From Citrobacter sp. Awk 4 (lineage in GTDB: Bacteria; Pseudomonadota; Gammaproteobacteria; Enterobacterales; Enterobacteriaceae), in the NCBI RefSeq assembly GCF_028069725.1, contig NZ_JANEWG010000004.1, positions 1-64,000 of the forward strand: DNA of 64,000 nucleotides. Reading direction: 5' to 3'. Position numbers and translations under genes: made by a program. Shown one piece after another: positions 33,159-41,715 of the stretch. A model generated the notes under the pieces. That model was not told the DNA's origin, ran no database searches, and worked only from the letters and a program-made list of their open reading frames with translations. Numbering within the stretch: position 1 is the first letter of the stretch; every line of letters begins with the position of its first letter.

Positions 33159-35072
33159 TTAGGCTTGTGGTTGAGCTAAAAACTGCTGCTTTTTCGTCAT
33201 TCTAAGTCGTTTGAGCGCAATAGCAATGACGGCAGTGGTGATAATACCGCAGCCCATCGCAACGAGCGCCATTAACGGCTGATCAAAACCACCCAGCAAT
33301 ACAATAATCGGACCGCCATGCGCGACATTGCAGTGCAGGCCGAAAACAAAGCCGAGGATGCATGCCACCGCAGAGCCAATCATGTTCGCCGGGATCACAG
33401 ACAGCGGATCGCGGGCGGCAAAGGGAATCGCGCCTTCCGAAATACCGACCAGCCCCATCGCTGCCGCAGCTTTGCCGTTTTCGAACTCTTCATCGTCAAA
33501 CAAATTGAAACGCTTGCCGATAAAGGCCGCCAACGCCATGCCCAGCGGAGCCACCGGGATAGCTGCCGCCTGCGCGCCCATAAACTGCGTTTGCCCCTGA
33601 GCGATAAGACCCACGCTGAACATGAAGACCACTTTGCCAAAGGGACCGCCCATGTCAAAGCCCTGCATCAGTCCCATCACCAGGCCAATCAGAATAATAT
33701 TGCCCGTGGAAAGGTTGGTCAGCATATGGTTAAGGAAAGCCATCAGATCGGCTACCGGCGCACCGATGACAAAGATAAATAACGCGGCAATGAACGCGGT
33801 GCCCGCGATGGGGGCAATCATGATCGGCACCAGCGGTAGTAACATTTTGTGCCATGAAAGTTGGGTCAACCAGCGGATGAAATAGCCCACCAGCAGCCCG
33901 GCAATGATCGCGCCGATAAATCCGCATCCTGCGCTGGCGCCGTAAAACGAACCGGTATTGGCGATCCAACCGCCGATAAGACCAGGCGCTAGCGCAGGCC
34001 GTTCACCAATCGCGTAAGCAATATACCCGGCAAGGACTGGGATCATCAGGGTGAACCCGACGACGCCGACATTCAGCACCTGGTTCCATAAACTGCCTTC
34101 CGGGATCGCCAGTCCTGACGGCGTCGGCACGCCGCCCAGCGCCAGCGCCAGCGCGATCATTAATCCGCCGGTCACGACAAACGGGATCATGTACGAAACA
34201 CCGTTCATCAGCGATTTGTATAACTGGCTGCGTACCGTGGTCGTCGACGCCTGCGTTTTGACCGTACCTTTCGCCTGATAAGGTTGTGCCGCCAGCGCCT
34301 GATGAATTAATCCCTGCGCATCTTTAATGGCGGCTTTGACGCCCGTGATGACCACTTTCTTACCGTTAAAGCGGTCCAGATCGACCTGCTTATCGCAGGC
34401 GACAATAATGGCGTCAGCCCGGGCGATATCGTCCGCTGTCGGCGCATTTTTTACGCCAATAGAGCCGTTGGTTTCGACAATGGCCTCATAGCCCATCTCA
34501 GCGGCCGCTTTTTCCAGCATCTCAGCGGCCAGATAGGTGTGTGCAATTCCCACCGGACAACCCGTCACGCCGATGATCAGCCCGCGTGAGGCAGCGGTGG
34601 TTGTCGTCCCGGAGCACGCTTCATTGTGCTGGCAGAAATAATCCATAACCGCCTGAACATCCTGACAGGCGAGGATCTGGCTGACGCTGTCATCTTCCAC
34701 CAGGCGGGAAGAGATCTGCGCCAGAACCTCAATGTGGGCTTCACTGGCCTGCTCCGCCGAGGCGATCATCAGGATCAGGTGGGTTGGCTGCCCATCTTCA
34801 GCGCCATAATCAATGCCCTGACGGCTGATGCCGATGGCGACGGCAGGTGATACAACACAACTGCTACGGGCGTGCGGAAGCGCGACGCCGCCTTCAAATC
34901 CGGTATTTCCCGTCTCTTCTCTGGCCCAGACCTCCTGGAGGAATTCCCCGGTGTGGCGAATTTTATTCTCGCGGAATAACAGGTCTGCGAGTTCAGTCAG
35001 CGCAGCCTCTTTTTGGCTTGATTTGAGATCCAGACAAATCAACGCCGGTTGAATAAGGTCGTTTATCTTCAC
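33159..35072 (-). CDS. Fructose-family PTS permease, EIIA-EIIB-EIIC fusion
   Basis: 637 aa in one chain. An EIIA domain (about 1-150) has phospho-His67 in GGVALPHAR. An EIIB domain (about 165-262) has phospho-Cys172 in VTGCPVGIAHT. An EIIC membrane domain (about 285-630) follows. The domain order resembles the mannosylglycerate permease MngA of E. coli rather than FruA (which lacks the full IIA here). It imports and phosphorylates an unknown sugar or polyol using PEP. The divergent GRE gene suggests the phosphorylated product is that enzyme's substrate. Start ATG at 35072, no signal of damage. Confidence 0.88.
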   Translation of the reverse strand: MKINDLIQPALICLDLKSSQKEAALTELADLLFRENKIRHTGEFLQEVWAREETGNTGFEGGVALPHARSSCVVSPAVAIGISRQGIDYGAEDGQPTHLILMIASAEQASEAHIEVLAQISSRLVEDDSVSQILACQDVQAVMDYFCQHNEACSGTTTTAASRGLIIGVTGCPVGIAHTYLAAEMLEKAAAEMGYEAIVETNGSIGVKNAPTADDIARADAIIVACDKQVDLDRFNGKKVVITGVKAAIKDAQGLIHQALAAQPYQAKGTVKTQASTTTVRSQLYKSLMNGVSYMIPFVVTGGLMIALALALGGVPTPSGLAIPEGSLWNQVLNVGVVGFTLMIPVLAGYIAYAIGERPALAPGLIGGWIANTGSFYGASAGCGFIGAIIAGLLVGYFIRWLTQLSWHKMLLPLVPIMIAPIAGTAFIAALFIFVIGAPVADLMAFLNHMLTNLSTGNIILIGLVMGLMQGFDMGGPFGKVVFMFSVGLIAQGQTQFMGAQAAAIPVAPLGMALAAFIGKRFNLFDDEEFENGKAAAAMGLVGISEGAIPFAARDPLSVIPANMIGSAVACILGFVFGLHCNVAHGGPIIVLLGGFDQPLMALVAMGCGIITTAVIAIALKRLRMTKKQQFLAQPQA

Positions 35073-35091
35073 AGTAGACTCTCACGATTAT

Positions 35092-35103
35092 TTGTATTTA
35101 CAA
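35092..35103. promoter_or_regulatory. Candidate GntR operator, PTS-proximal
   Basis: TTGTATTTACAA, a palindrome with one central mismatch, 19 bp upstream of the PTS start codon. HutC-type regulators bind short inverted GT...AC sites of this kind. An almost identical copy lies at 35267-35278. Confidence 0.7.
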
Positions 35104-35140
35104 CTTTCGCAGAGGCTAAAAGTTTACCCTGTAAGGGATC

Positions 35141-35154
35141 TTGATATTGATCAT
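35141..35154. promoter_or_regulatory. FNR-like box 1
   Basis: TTGAT-ATTG-ATCAT matches the FNR consensus TTGAT-N4-ATCAA at nine of ten positions. It is in the PTS/GRE divergent spacer, 68 bp from the PTS start codon. Confidence 0.6.
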
Positions 35155-35242
35155 GAGTTATGGTGCGTTCCATACCGTTTGTGTGGATTTGCTGGTGATT
35201 TCACACATTCTGCCTGGCGATGATTTGCTCATTTCAGAATTT

Positions 35243-35256
35243 TTGATTTAGGTCAA
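35243..35256. promoter_or_regulatory. FNR-like box 2
   Basis: TTGAT-TTAG-GTCAA matches the FNR consensus at nine of ten positions, 57 bp from the GRE start codon. A position near -41.5 relative to an undetermined GRE transcription start would suit class II activation. Confidence 0.6.
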
Positions 35257-35266
35257 AGACGGATAT

Positions 35267-35278
35267 TTGTAATTACAA
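35267..35278. promoter_or_regulatory. Candidate GntR operator, GRE-proximal
   Basis: TTGTAATTACAA, a perfect 12-bp palindrome, 35 bp before the GRE start codon. Flanks resemble the PTS-proximal copy (A-T-T before, G-T after). Sitting just downstream of FNR-like box 2, it could block RNA polymerase or the start region. Confidence 0.75.
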
Positions 35279-35313
35279 GTTAATGGAAGGACGATTTTTA
35301 TGGAGGCAGGACA

Positions 35314-37605
35314 GTGAGCAAACAACCGATTATCGCCGAACAAGTCGACGTGAATAAAAAGATCCCATGTGAAAAAAGCCCGGAAGAGCAACTCGCGATC
35401 ATGGAAGCCTACACCAGGGCATTTCAGTCAACGCCGGAGCGCTTTGCGCGTGAAGTTCGCTGCCTGCAGGAACTCTACCCCACGCTGTTCCGCCGTCCCT
35501 TGGCCGACGATCTTATTCTGGGGCGTGTCGACGCGTTGCCGATTGGCTTTGGCTGCGTCACCTCTGTGGGCGGCGTTGGACACTACTGCAATTTTGCAAA
35601 GTTAAGCCAGTTACGTGAAACGCTGGAAACAGAGGCTCAGCGGGAAAGGGTTGATGCGCTTGAGCATTTCTGGCGCGAGCATGACACCCGTACGGTCTAT
35701 TTCCGCCAGGCGCTGACCGACGACACGCTGGGCAAGTTTGTCGATGTTAACTTCCCGGCGATTGCCACTGCGCGTTTAAGCGGGATGTATCTGGATTATC
35801 CGCAACTGATGGAGCTGGGGATTGGCGGACTGCTTCAGCGCATTGACCAACAGCAGAAGCTGGCCGAGAGCGTGAAGGATGAGACGGCGGTTCAGTTGTA
35901 TCACGCTTTTCGCGATGTGCTGGGCATTTTGCAGCAGGTGATTGACCGACACATTCAGTTGGCCGCAGACGAAATGGTCAATTGCACGGATACCGATCGC
36001 TGTCAGCACCTGGTGTTGTTAATGAGTGAACTGGCTGCCATCCGCAATGATAAACCGGCCACCTTTATTCAGGGGATTGAATTGAGCTGGCTGTATAGCC
36101 TGTGCGCAGGTGTGGTGAACTATGGGCGCATGGATGACTATCTTGGCGATCTGCTGGTGGCGGATCTGCAGGCCGGACGACTCACTGAACGGCAAGCCAT
36201 TGACTGTATTCGTTCCCATTATCGTCTGATTGAAGCGCGTAAAACTACGGTGAATGGCCGTGTTGTTGTCGGCGGGAAAGGGCGACGTAACCCGAAAAAT
36301 GCCGATGTTTATTGCCGCCTGGCGATTCAGGCTGTCGAGGAAAATGGCGATACGGAACCGCAATTTACGTTGCGTATTTATGAGGGGATGGATACCGCTA
36401 TCTGGCAACAGGCGTTGGCGGTGATTGGTACGGGGTTAACCTATCCCATTCTGTATAACGATGATGTGAACATTCCGGCGGTGATGAACGCCATGCAGGT
36501 CGCGGAAGCGGAAGCTGAGCAGTATGTCCCCTTTGGCTGCGGCGAGTTCGTGCTGGCCGGAAGGAGCGTCGGCACGCCGAACACCTGCATGAACTTACTC
36601 AAAATACTCAATATTTCGCTCAGCGGCGGCATTGATTTTTGGGATGGTAAAGAGAAAAGCGGTGGTGTGGCATTAATTCAGCCAGAACAGATAACCTGCT
36701 TTGATGATGTGCTCAGTAACTACCAACGGTTACTGGATTACTACATTGACACCACGGCGCGCGCCCAGGCGTTGTCTTATCAGGTGATGAATGAGCAGAT
36801 CGGCTTTTTATTCACCTCGCTGCTGACGGCAGACTGCGTGGCGCGCGGCAAAGCCCTTCTGGATGGCGGCGCGCGTTACCTGGGCGGGACTAACGAAACC
36901 TACGGCAATACCAATGCGGCGGATTCCCTGACCGCGATTAAACAGGTCATTTTTACCGAGCAACGCTACAGCTACATGACGCTGATTGAGGCGCTGAAAG
37001 CGGATTTCGAAGGGTATGACGATCTGAAGCGTTCGCTGATTGCCGCGACGAAGTTCGGCAATGACGACGATGCAGCCGATTGTCTTGCGGTGATGCAGCA
37101 TCAGTATGTCTGCAACGGCGTGCGTGATGCGGCGAAGCGGGTTGGGCTGGACAGCTATCTGGTGGTGATTATCAACAACCAGGTGAATACCGAATGGGGA
37201 CGTGCGACCAGCGCCTCCGCAGACGGGCGACACAAAGGCATTTATATGAGCAATGCCAACAACCCACAAAGCGGCGCGGATAAAAATGGCCCGACGGCGA
37301 TGCTTAACTCGTTGTTGAAACTGGATGCTAAATATCACGCCGGTTCGGTACAAAACATCAAATTCAGCAAAGGGCTATTCAACACCCGTCGTCCGCTGGT
37401 TGAGGCGTTAATGCACTCTTATTTTGAGCGTGGCGGGCCGCAGCTCATGGTTAGCGTGGTTGGAAAGGGCGAACTGGAGGCGGCGTACCAGCACCCGGAA
37501 AAATACCCCAATCTGATTGTGCGGGTCGGCGGATTCAGCGCGCGTTTTGTGAATCTGGACAGAGACGTTCAGCAGGAAATCCTCAACCGTACGCTGAATG
37601 ACTGA
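35314..37605 (+). CDS. Glycyl radical enzyme of unknown substrate (PFL/glycerol dehydratase superfamily)
   Basis: 763 aa. The C-terminal glycyl radical motif VRVGGFSARF places the radical on Gly740. The thiyl loop is FGCGE, with Cys409 and Glu411 as the C-x-E pair typical of radical dehydratases and lyases; pyruvate formate-lyase instead has two adjacent cysteines. The overall sequence is also unlike E. coli YbiW and PflD, whose loop reads GC(I/V)E. So a C-O (or C-X) bond-cleaving role on a phosphorylated sugar or polyol is inferred. GTG start at 35314 has GGAGG 7 nt upstream. It is followed by its activase. The enzyme is expected to be destroyed by oxygen once activated. Confidence 0.85.
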   Translation: MSKQPIIAEQVDVNKKIPCEKSPEEQLAIMEAYTRAFQSTPERFAREVRCLQELYPTLFRRPLADDLILGRVDALPIGFGCVTSVGGVGHYCNFAKLSQLRETLETEAQRERVDALEHFWREHDTRTVYFRQALTDDTLGKFVDVNFPAIATARLSGMYLDYPQLMELGIGGLLQRIDQQQKLAESVKDETAVQLYHAFRDVLGILQQVIDRHIQLAADEMVNCTDTDRCQHLVLLMSELAAIRNDKPATFIQGIELSWLYSLCAGVVNYGRMDDYLGDLLVADLQAGRLTERQAIDCIRSHYRLIEARKTTVNGRVVVGGKGRRNPKNADVYCRLAIQAVEENGDTEPQFTLRIYEGMDTAIWQQALAVIGTGLTYPILYNDDVNIPAVMNAMQVAEAEAEQYVPFGCGEFVLAGRSVGTPNTCMNLLKILNISLSGGIDFWDGKEKSGGVALIQPEQITCFDDVLSNYQRLLDYYIDTTARAQALSYQVMNEQIGFLFTSLLTADCVARGKALLDGGARYLGGTNETYGNTNAADSLTAIKQVIFTEQRYSYMTLIEALKADFEGYDDLKRSLIAATKFGNDDDAADCLAVMQHQYVCNGVRDAAKRVGLDSYLVVIINNQVNTEWGRATSASADGRHKGIYMSNANNPQSGADKNGPTAMLNSLLKLDAKYHAGSVQNIKFSKGLFNTRRPLVEALMHSYFERGGPQLMVSVVGKGELEAAYQHPEKYPNLIVRVGGFSARFVNLDRDVQQEILNRTLND

Positions 37606-37613
37606 GGTGCGTG

Positions 37614-38519
37614 ATGAGCGAGACGGGCACGATTTTTGATATTCAGAAATTTTCTCTCCACGATGGGCCAGGGATCCGTACCACGGTATTTCTGAAGGGG
37701 TGCCAGATGCGCTGCGTCTGGTGCCACAACCCAGAGTCTTTGAGAGCGGAAAAGCAACTGGCGTTTATGGAGCATAAGTGCCTGCAATGTCAGCGATGTG
37801 CTGAGGTTTGCCCGCACGGTTGCCACCAATTCGCACAAGGGCGGCATGAGATTGATTATGCTGCCTGTCAGGCGTGCGGACGCTGCGTTGAGGCGTGCCC
37901 GGCGCAAGCGCTTAAAATCTACGGCCAGACCAGAGATGTTGACGGTATTATCGCCGAGGTCATCAAGGACAAGCCCTACTTCGAGAAAACAGGGGGCGGG
38001 ATAACGTTATCCGGAGGGGAGGCGATGTTCCAGTTCCCCTTTGCGTTAGCGCTTGCAAAAGCGGCGAAAGCCGCAGGGTTGCATGTCTGTATCGAAACAA
38101 ACGGCGCATCACGCCCTGAGCGGTATCGCGAGATTGCCCCCTGGGTGGATCTTTTTCTGCTCGATTATAAGGTGACCGATGTGCGTGCGCATAAATCGCA
38201 CACCGGTATTGCCAAACGCGTGGTGGAGACCACGCTGGAGACGCTCAATGAGATTGGCGCAAAGGTTGTCCTGCGCTGCCCGCTCATTCCGGGGTATAAC
38301 TTCAATGACGAGCATCTTGCTGCGATCCGCGCTATCACTGACCGTTACGACGCGATCCTGCATAGCGAAATATTGCCATACCATAATTTAGGGATGGCGA
38401 AACATCGTGAGTTGGGACAGATCCCGGTATGCACGATTACCGTACCGGACGATGCGAGCGTGGCGAAAGCGCTGGATGTTCTGAATCAGGAGGGAGGAAA
38501 AGCGGTGCGCCGGGGGTAG
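37614..38519 (+). CDS. Glycyl radical enzyme activating enzyme (radical SAM)
   Basis: 301 aa. The radical-SAM cluster motif C-x3-C-x2-C is at Cys30/34/37 in KGCQMRCVWCHNPE. A ferredoxin-like insert has two C-x2-C-x2-C-x3-C groups (Cys56/59/62/66 and Cys85/88/91/95), as in activases of dehydratase-type GREs but not in PflA. The SAM-binding GGE is in LSGGEAMFQ. It abstracts the Gly740 hydrogen of the upstream GRE. An in-frame GTG lies one codon earlier, but the ATG at 37614 is better spaced from GAGGT. Confidence 0.92.
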   Translation: MSETGTIFDIQKFSLHDGPGIRTTVFLKGCQMRCVWCHNPESLRAEKQLAFMEHKCLQCQRCAEVCPHGCHQFAQGRHEIDYAACQACGRCVEACPAQALKIYGQTRDVDGIIAEVIKDKPYFEKTGGGITLSGGEAMFQFPFALALAKAAKAAGLHVCIETNGASRPERYREIAPWVDLFLLDYKVTDVRAHKSHTGIAKRVVETTLETLNEIGAKVVLRCPLIPGYNFNDEHLAAIRAITDRYDAILHSEILPYHNLGMAKHRELGQIPVCTITVPDDASVAKALDVLNQEGGKAVRRG

Positions 38520-38543
38520 GGGCAGATTCCGCAAGCAGAATAT

Positions 38544-38666
38544 TACTCGTCATACTTCAAGCTGCATGTGCGTTGGCTACGTTTGCTCACCCCAGTCACT
38601 TACTTAGGTAAGCTCCTGGGGATTCGCGCACTTACCAACTTCCTGCAACTCGAATTATTTAGAGTA
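38544..38666. repeat. ERIC element
   Basis: About 123 bp, ending in inverted TACTC/GAGTA. It contains the diagnostic central palindrome with CTCACCCCAGTCACTTACTT and AAGCTCCTGGGGATTC. It lies 24 bp after the activase stop codon and 144 bp before adk, at the border of the accessory GRE cluster. It can fold into a long hairpin in either transcript. Confidence 0.93.
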
Positions 38667-38777
38667 TATAAAAGCGTGATTCAAAATATTTCACGATATC
38701 CTACTGTTAACCGTTTCAGCGGAAGGCGCCTTTCTTGAGCCAATTGCGTGATGGTGGTATCGTTTAGCGCTTTTTAA

Positions 38778-39455
<678 letters not shown>

Positions 39456-39472
39456 GTTTTACCGCATTCACT

Positions 39473-39546
39473 GCCGGATGGCGGTGTGAACACCTTATCC
39501 GGCCTACCGTCTTCGCGTAGGCCTGATAAGCGTAGCGCCATCAGGC
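39473..39546. repeat. BIME (paired REP elements) after adk
   Basis: Two REP units in opposite orientation: GCCGGATGGCGG...CTTATCCGGC and GCCTGATAAGCG...CGCCATCAGGC. Placed in the adk-hemH gap; they may stabilise adk mRNA or bind gyrase/IHF as reported for BIMEs. Confidence 0.9.
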
Positions 39547-39634
39547 ATAATCTAATTACCTCTCGCAGCAATTAGTTCTTCTTCCTCACTTTTCCGCTAC
39601 AATTCTCCGCAATATGAATGGAGAAGAGGCGGTA

Positions 39635-40597
39635 ATGCGTCAGACGAAAACCGGTATTTTACTGGCTAACCTTGGTACTCCCGATGCCCCAACGCCTGAA
39701 GCGGTCAAACGCTATCTAAAGCAATTTTTAAGCGACAAGCGTGTGGTCGATACCTCCCGGCTATTATGGTGGCCGCTGCTGCGTGGCGTGATTTTGCCGC
39801 TGCGTGCGCCGCGCGTGGCGAAACTTTACCAGTCTGTCTGGCAGGAAGGCGGCTCTCCGTTGATGGTCTACAGCCGCAGGCAACAGCAGGCGCTGGCCGC
39901 AAGGTTGCCTGACATCCCTGTTGCGCTGGGGATGAGCTACGGTTCGCCTTCGCTGGAAAGCGCGGTGGACGAACTGTTGGCCAATAATGTGGATAACATC
40001 GTGGTCTTGCCGCTTTACCCGCAATACTCCTGCTCGACGGTTGCCGCAGTCTGGGATGAACTGGCGCGCATTCTGGCGGGGAAACGGCGTATTCCGGCGA
40101 TCTCTTTTATTCGCGATTATGCCGACGATCGCGCGTACATTGATGCGCTGGCAAACAGCGCGCGCGCCGCCTTTGCACAGCATGGCGAACCGGATTTACT
40201 GCTGCTCTCTTATCACGGTATCCCCCAGCGTTACGCCGATGAAGGTGACGACTACCCCCAGCGTTGCCGAGATACCACCCGCGAGCTGGTTTCTGCGCTC
40301 GGCGTCGCGCCTGAAAAAGTGATGATGACCTTCCAGTCCCGCTTTGGCCGTGAACCGTGGTTAACACCGTACACTGACGAGACGCTGAAAATGCTGGCTG
40401 AAAAAGGCGTGGGGCATATTCAGGTCATGTGCCCGGGATTTTCGGCAGACTGTCTGGAGACGCTGGAAGAAATCGCGGTGCAGAATAAAGAGATCTTTCT
40501 CGAGGCGGGCGGTAAAAAATATGAATATATTCCGGCGCTTAATGATGCGCCAGAACATATCGAAATGATGGTGAAACTGACGGCGCCTTATCGCTGA
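39635..40597 (+). CDS. hemH: Ferrochelatase
   Basis: 320 aa starting [20 protein letters not shown]. The catalytic His is in [16 protein letters not shown], and [15 protein letters not shown] carries the conserved Glu. It inserts Fe2+ into protoporphyrin IX, the last step of haem synthesis. The ATG at 39635 has AGAGGCGG upstream. The 3' end overlaps convergent aes by 10 bp. Confidence 0.97.
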   Translation: MRQTKTGILLANLGTPDAPTPEAVKRYLKQFLSDKRVVDTSRLLWWPLLRGVILPLRAPRVAKLYQSVWQEGGSPLMVYSRRQQQALAARLPDIPVALGMSYGSPSLESAVDELLANNVDNIVVLPLYPQYSCSTVAAVWDELARILAGKRRIPAISFIRDYADDRAYIDALANSARAAFAQHGEPDLLLLSYHGIPQRYADEGDDYPQRCRDTTRELVSALGVAPEKVMMTFQSRFGREPWLTPYTDETLKMLAEKGVGHIQVMCPGFSADCLETLEEIAVQNKEIFLEAGGKKYEYIPALNDAPEHIEMMVKLTAPYR

Positions 40598-41562
40598 GCG
40601 CCATCCAGTTGCTGCGTGAAGTAATGCGCGCCATCGCGCAGAGCGTCATCGGCGGTTTTCATCATCCGCGAGTAGTGCAGAAAGGCGTGGAGCGTGCCGG
40701 GGTACATTTTGTATTCGCAGGGCTGCTGATGCGCCTGTAACGTCTGGTGCAGCAGTCGGCTGTCATCAATTAAAGGATCAAACTCCGCGCCGGCAATAAA
40801 ACAGGGCGGCACATCGCGCGTCAGATCGTTGTTAAACAGGCAGTAGTACGGCGATTCGCGATCGTTTTCGTCACGCAGATACGCCTGTTCATAGCTCTGT
40901 AGATCCTGACGGGTTAACCCATCCCAGTCGCCGCCAAACAAACGGCGGCTCACCGAATCCTGCAAGCCGTACAGCCCGTACCAGAGCAGAACCCCGACCA
41001 CATGACCGCACGCAATTCGCCTGTCGCGCAACCACAGCGCACTGGCGAGCGACAGCATGGCGCCTGCGGAATCGCCGGCAAAACCGATGTTCCGCATGTT
41101 GAGCGAGAAGGTGTCCGCGTGTTGGTGGAAGAACTGACATACGGCGGCAGTTTCTTCAATTGCCTGCGGGTACCGGGCTTCTGGCGACAAGGTGTAATCG
41201 ATGCCAATGACCGTACACTGGGTGTAATGTGCCAGTAGCCGCATAATCCGGTCGTGGGTGTCCAGATTGCCGAGAATAAATCCACCGCCGTGCAGGTAAA
41301 ACAGGGTGGCTTTGCTCTCGGATTGGGGAAAGTAAAGGCGCGTGGCGATCGCACCAAACGGGGTCGGAACGGCGCACTCCCGGGTGGCCATTTCTGGCGC
41401 ATCGGCGTTCCAGAACTGCCGTTCGCGGGTGTAGTGCTGGCGTTGAGCGTTGATATCGCCGTTCACGGGCCAGGGGGGTAGACCTTCTTGTTGAAAGTTT
41501 GCCACGGCTTTCATCTCAGCGGAGATGCTGTCGAGGACGGGGATTTTGTTTTCCGGTTTCAT
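40588..41562 (-). CDS. aes: Acetyl esterase Aes
   Basis: 324-aa hormone-sensitive-lipase family esterase: oxyanion motif HGGGF, nucleophile Ser in GDSAGAM, catalytic Asp in AGAEFDPL and His in GTLHAFLHY. It hydrolyses short-chain esters and in E. coli also inhibits MalT. The ATG at 41562, after AAGGAGCG, gives the family start; the C-terminus is slightly longer than K-12 (319 aa). Confidence 0.95.
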   Translation of the reverse strand: MKPENKIPVLDSISAEMKAVANFQQEGLPPWPVNGDINAQRQHYTRERQFWNADAPEMATRECAVPTPFGAIATRLYFPQSESKATLFYLHGGGFILGNLDTHDRIMRLLAHYTQCTVIGIDYTLSPEARYPQAIEETAAVCQFFHQHADTFSLNMRNIGFAGDSAGAMLSLASALWLRDRRIACGHVVGVLLWYGLYGLQDSVSRRLFGGDWDGLTRQDLQSYEQAYLRDENDRESPYYCLFNNDLTRDVPPCFIAGAEFDPLIDDSRLLHQTLQAHQQPCEYKMYPGTLHAFLHYSRMMKTADDALRDGAHYFTQQLDGAQR

Positions 41563-41715
41563 AAAACGCTCCTTGTGAAAGGCATCCATTGTAGAAACTG
41601 TCGCCTGACAAACTGCGATCCCGTCGTCCGATATTGAAACTCGGCCTCACGTCGCGCGAACAGGAAGGAATGTGCTACCATTCTTCGCTCCGTTATCCAC
41701 CCCGTAAAAACGACC

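Noticed and set aside
35194..35212. CRP-like site around TGGTGATTTCACAC in the PTS/GRE spacer
   Set aside because: One good half-site (TCACA/TGTGA) only; the partner at the required 6-bp spacing does not match.
35314..37605. Annotation of the GRE as pyruvate formate-lyase
   Set aside because: Active-site loop has a C-x-E arrangement, not adjacent cysteines, and the activase carries the ferredoxin insert absent from PflA.
39473..39546. Palindromic repeats here and at 43029, 48080, 49653, 58583 considered as a CRISPR or attachment sites
   Set aside because: They match REP/BIME structure, are isolated in 3' intergenic gaps, and show no regular spacers or integrase gene.
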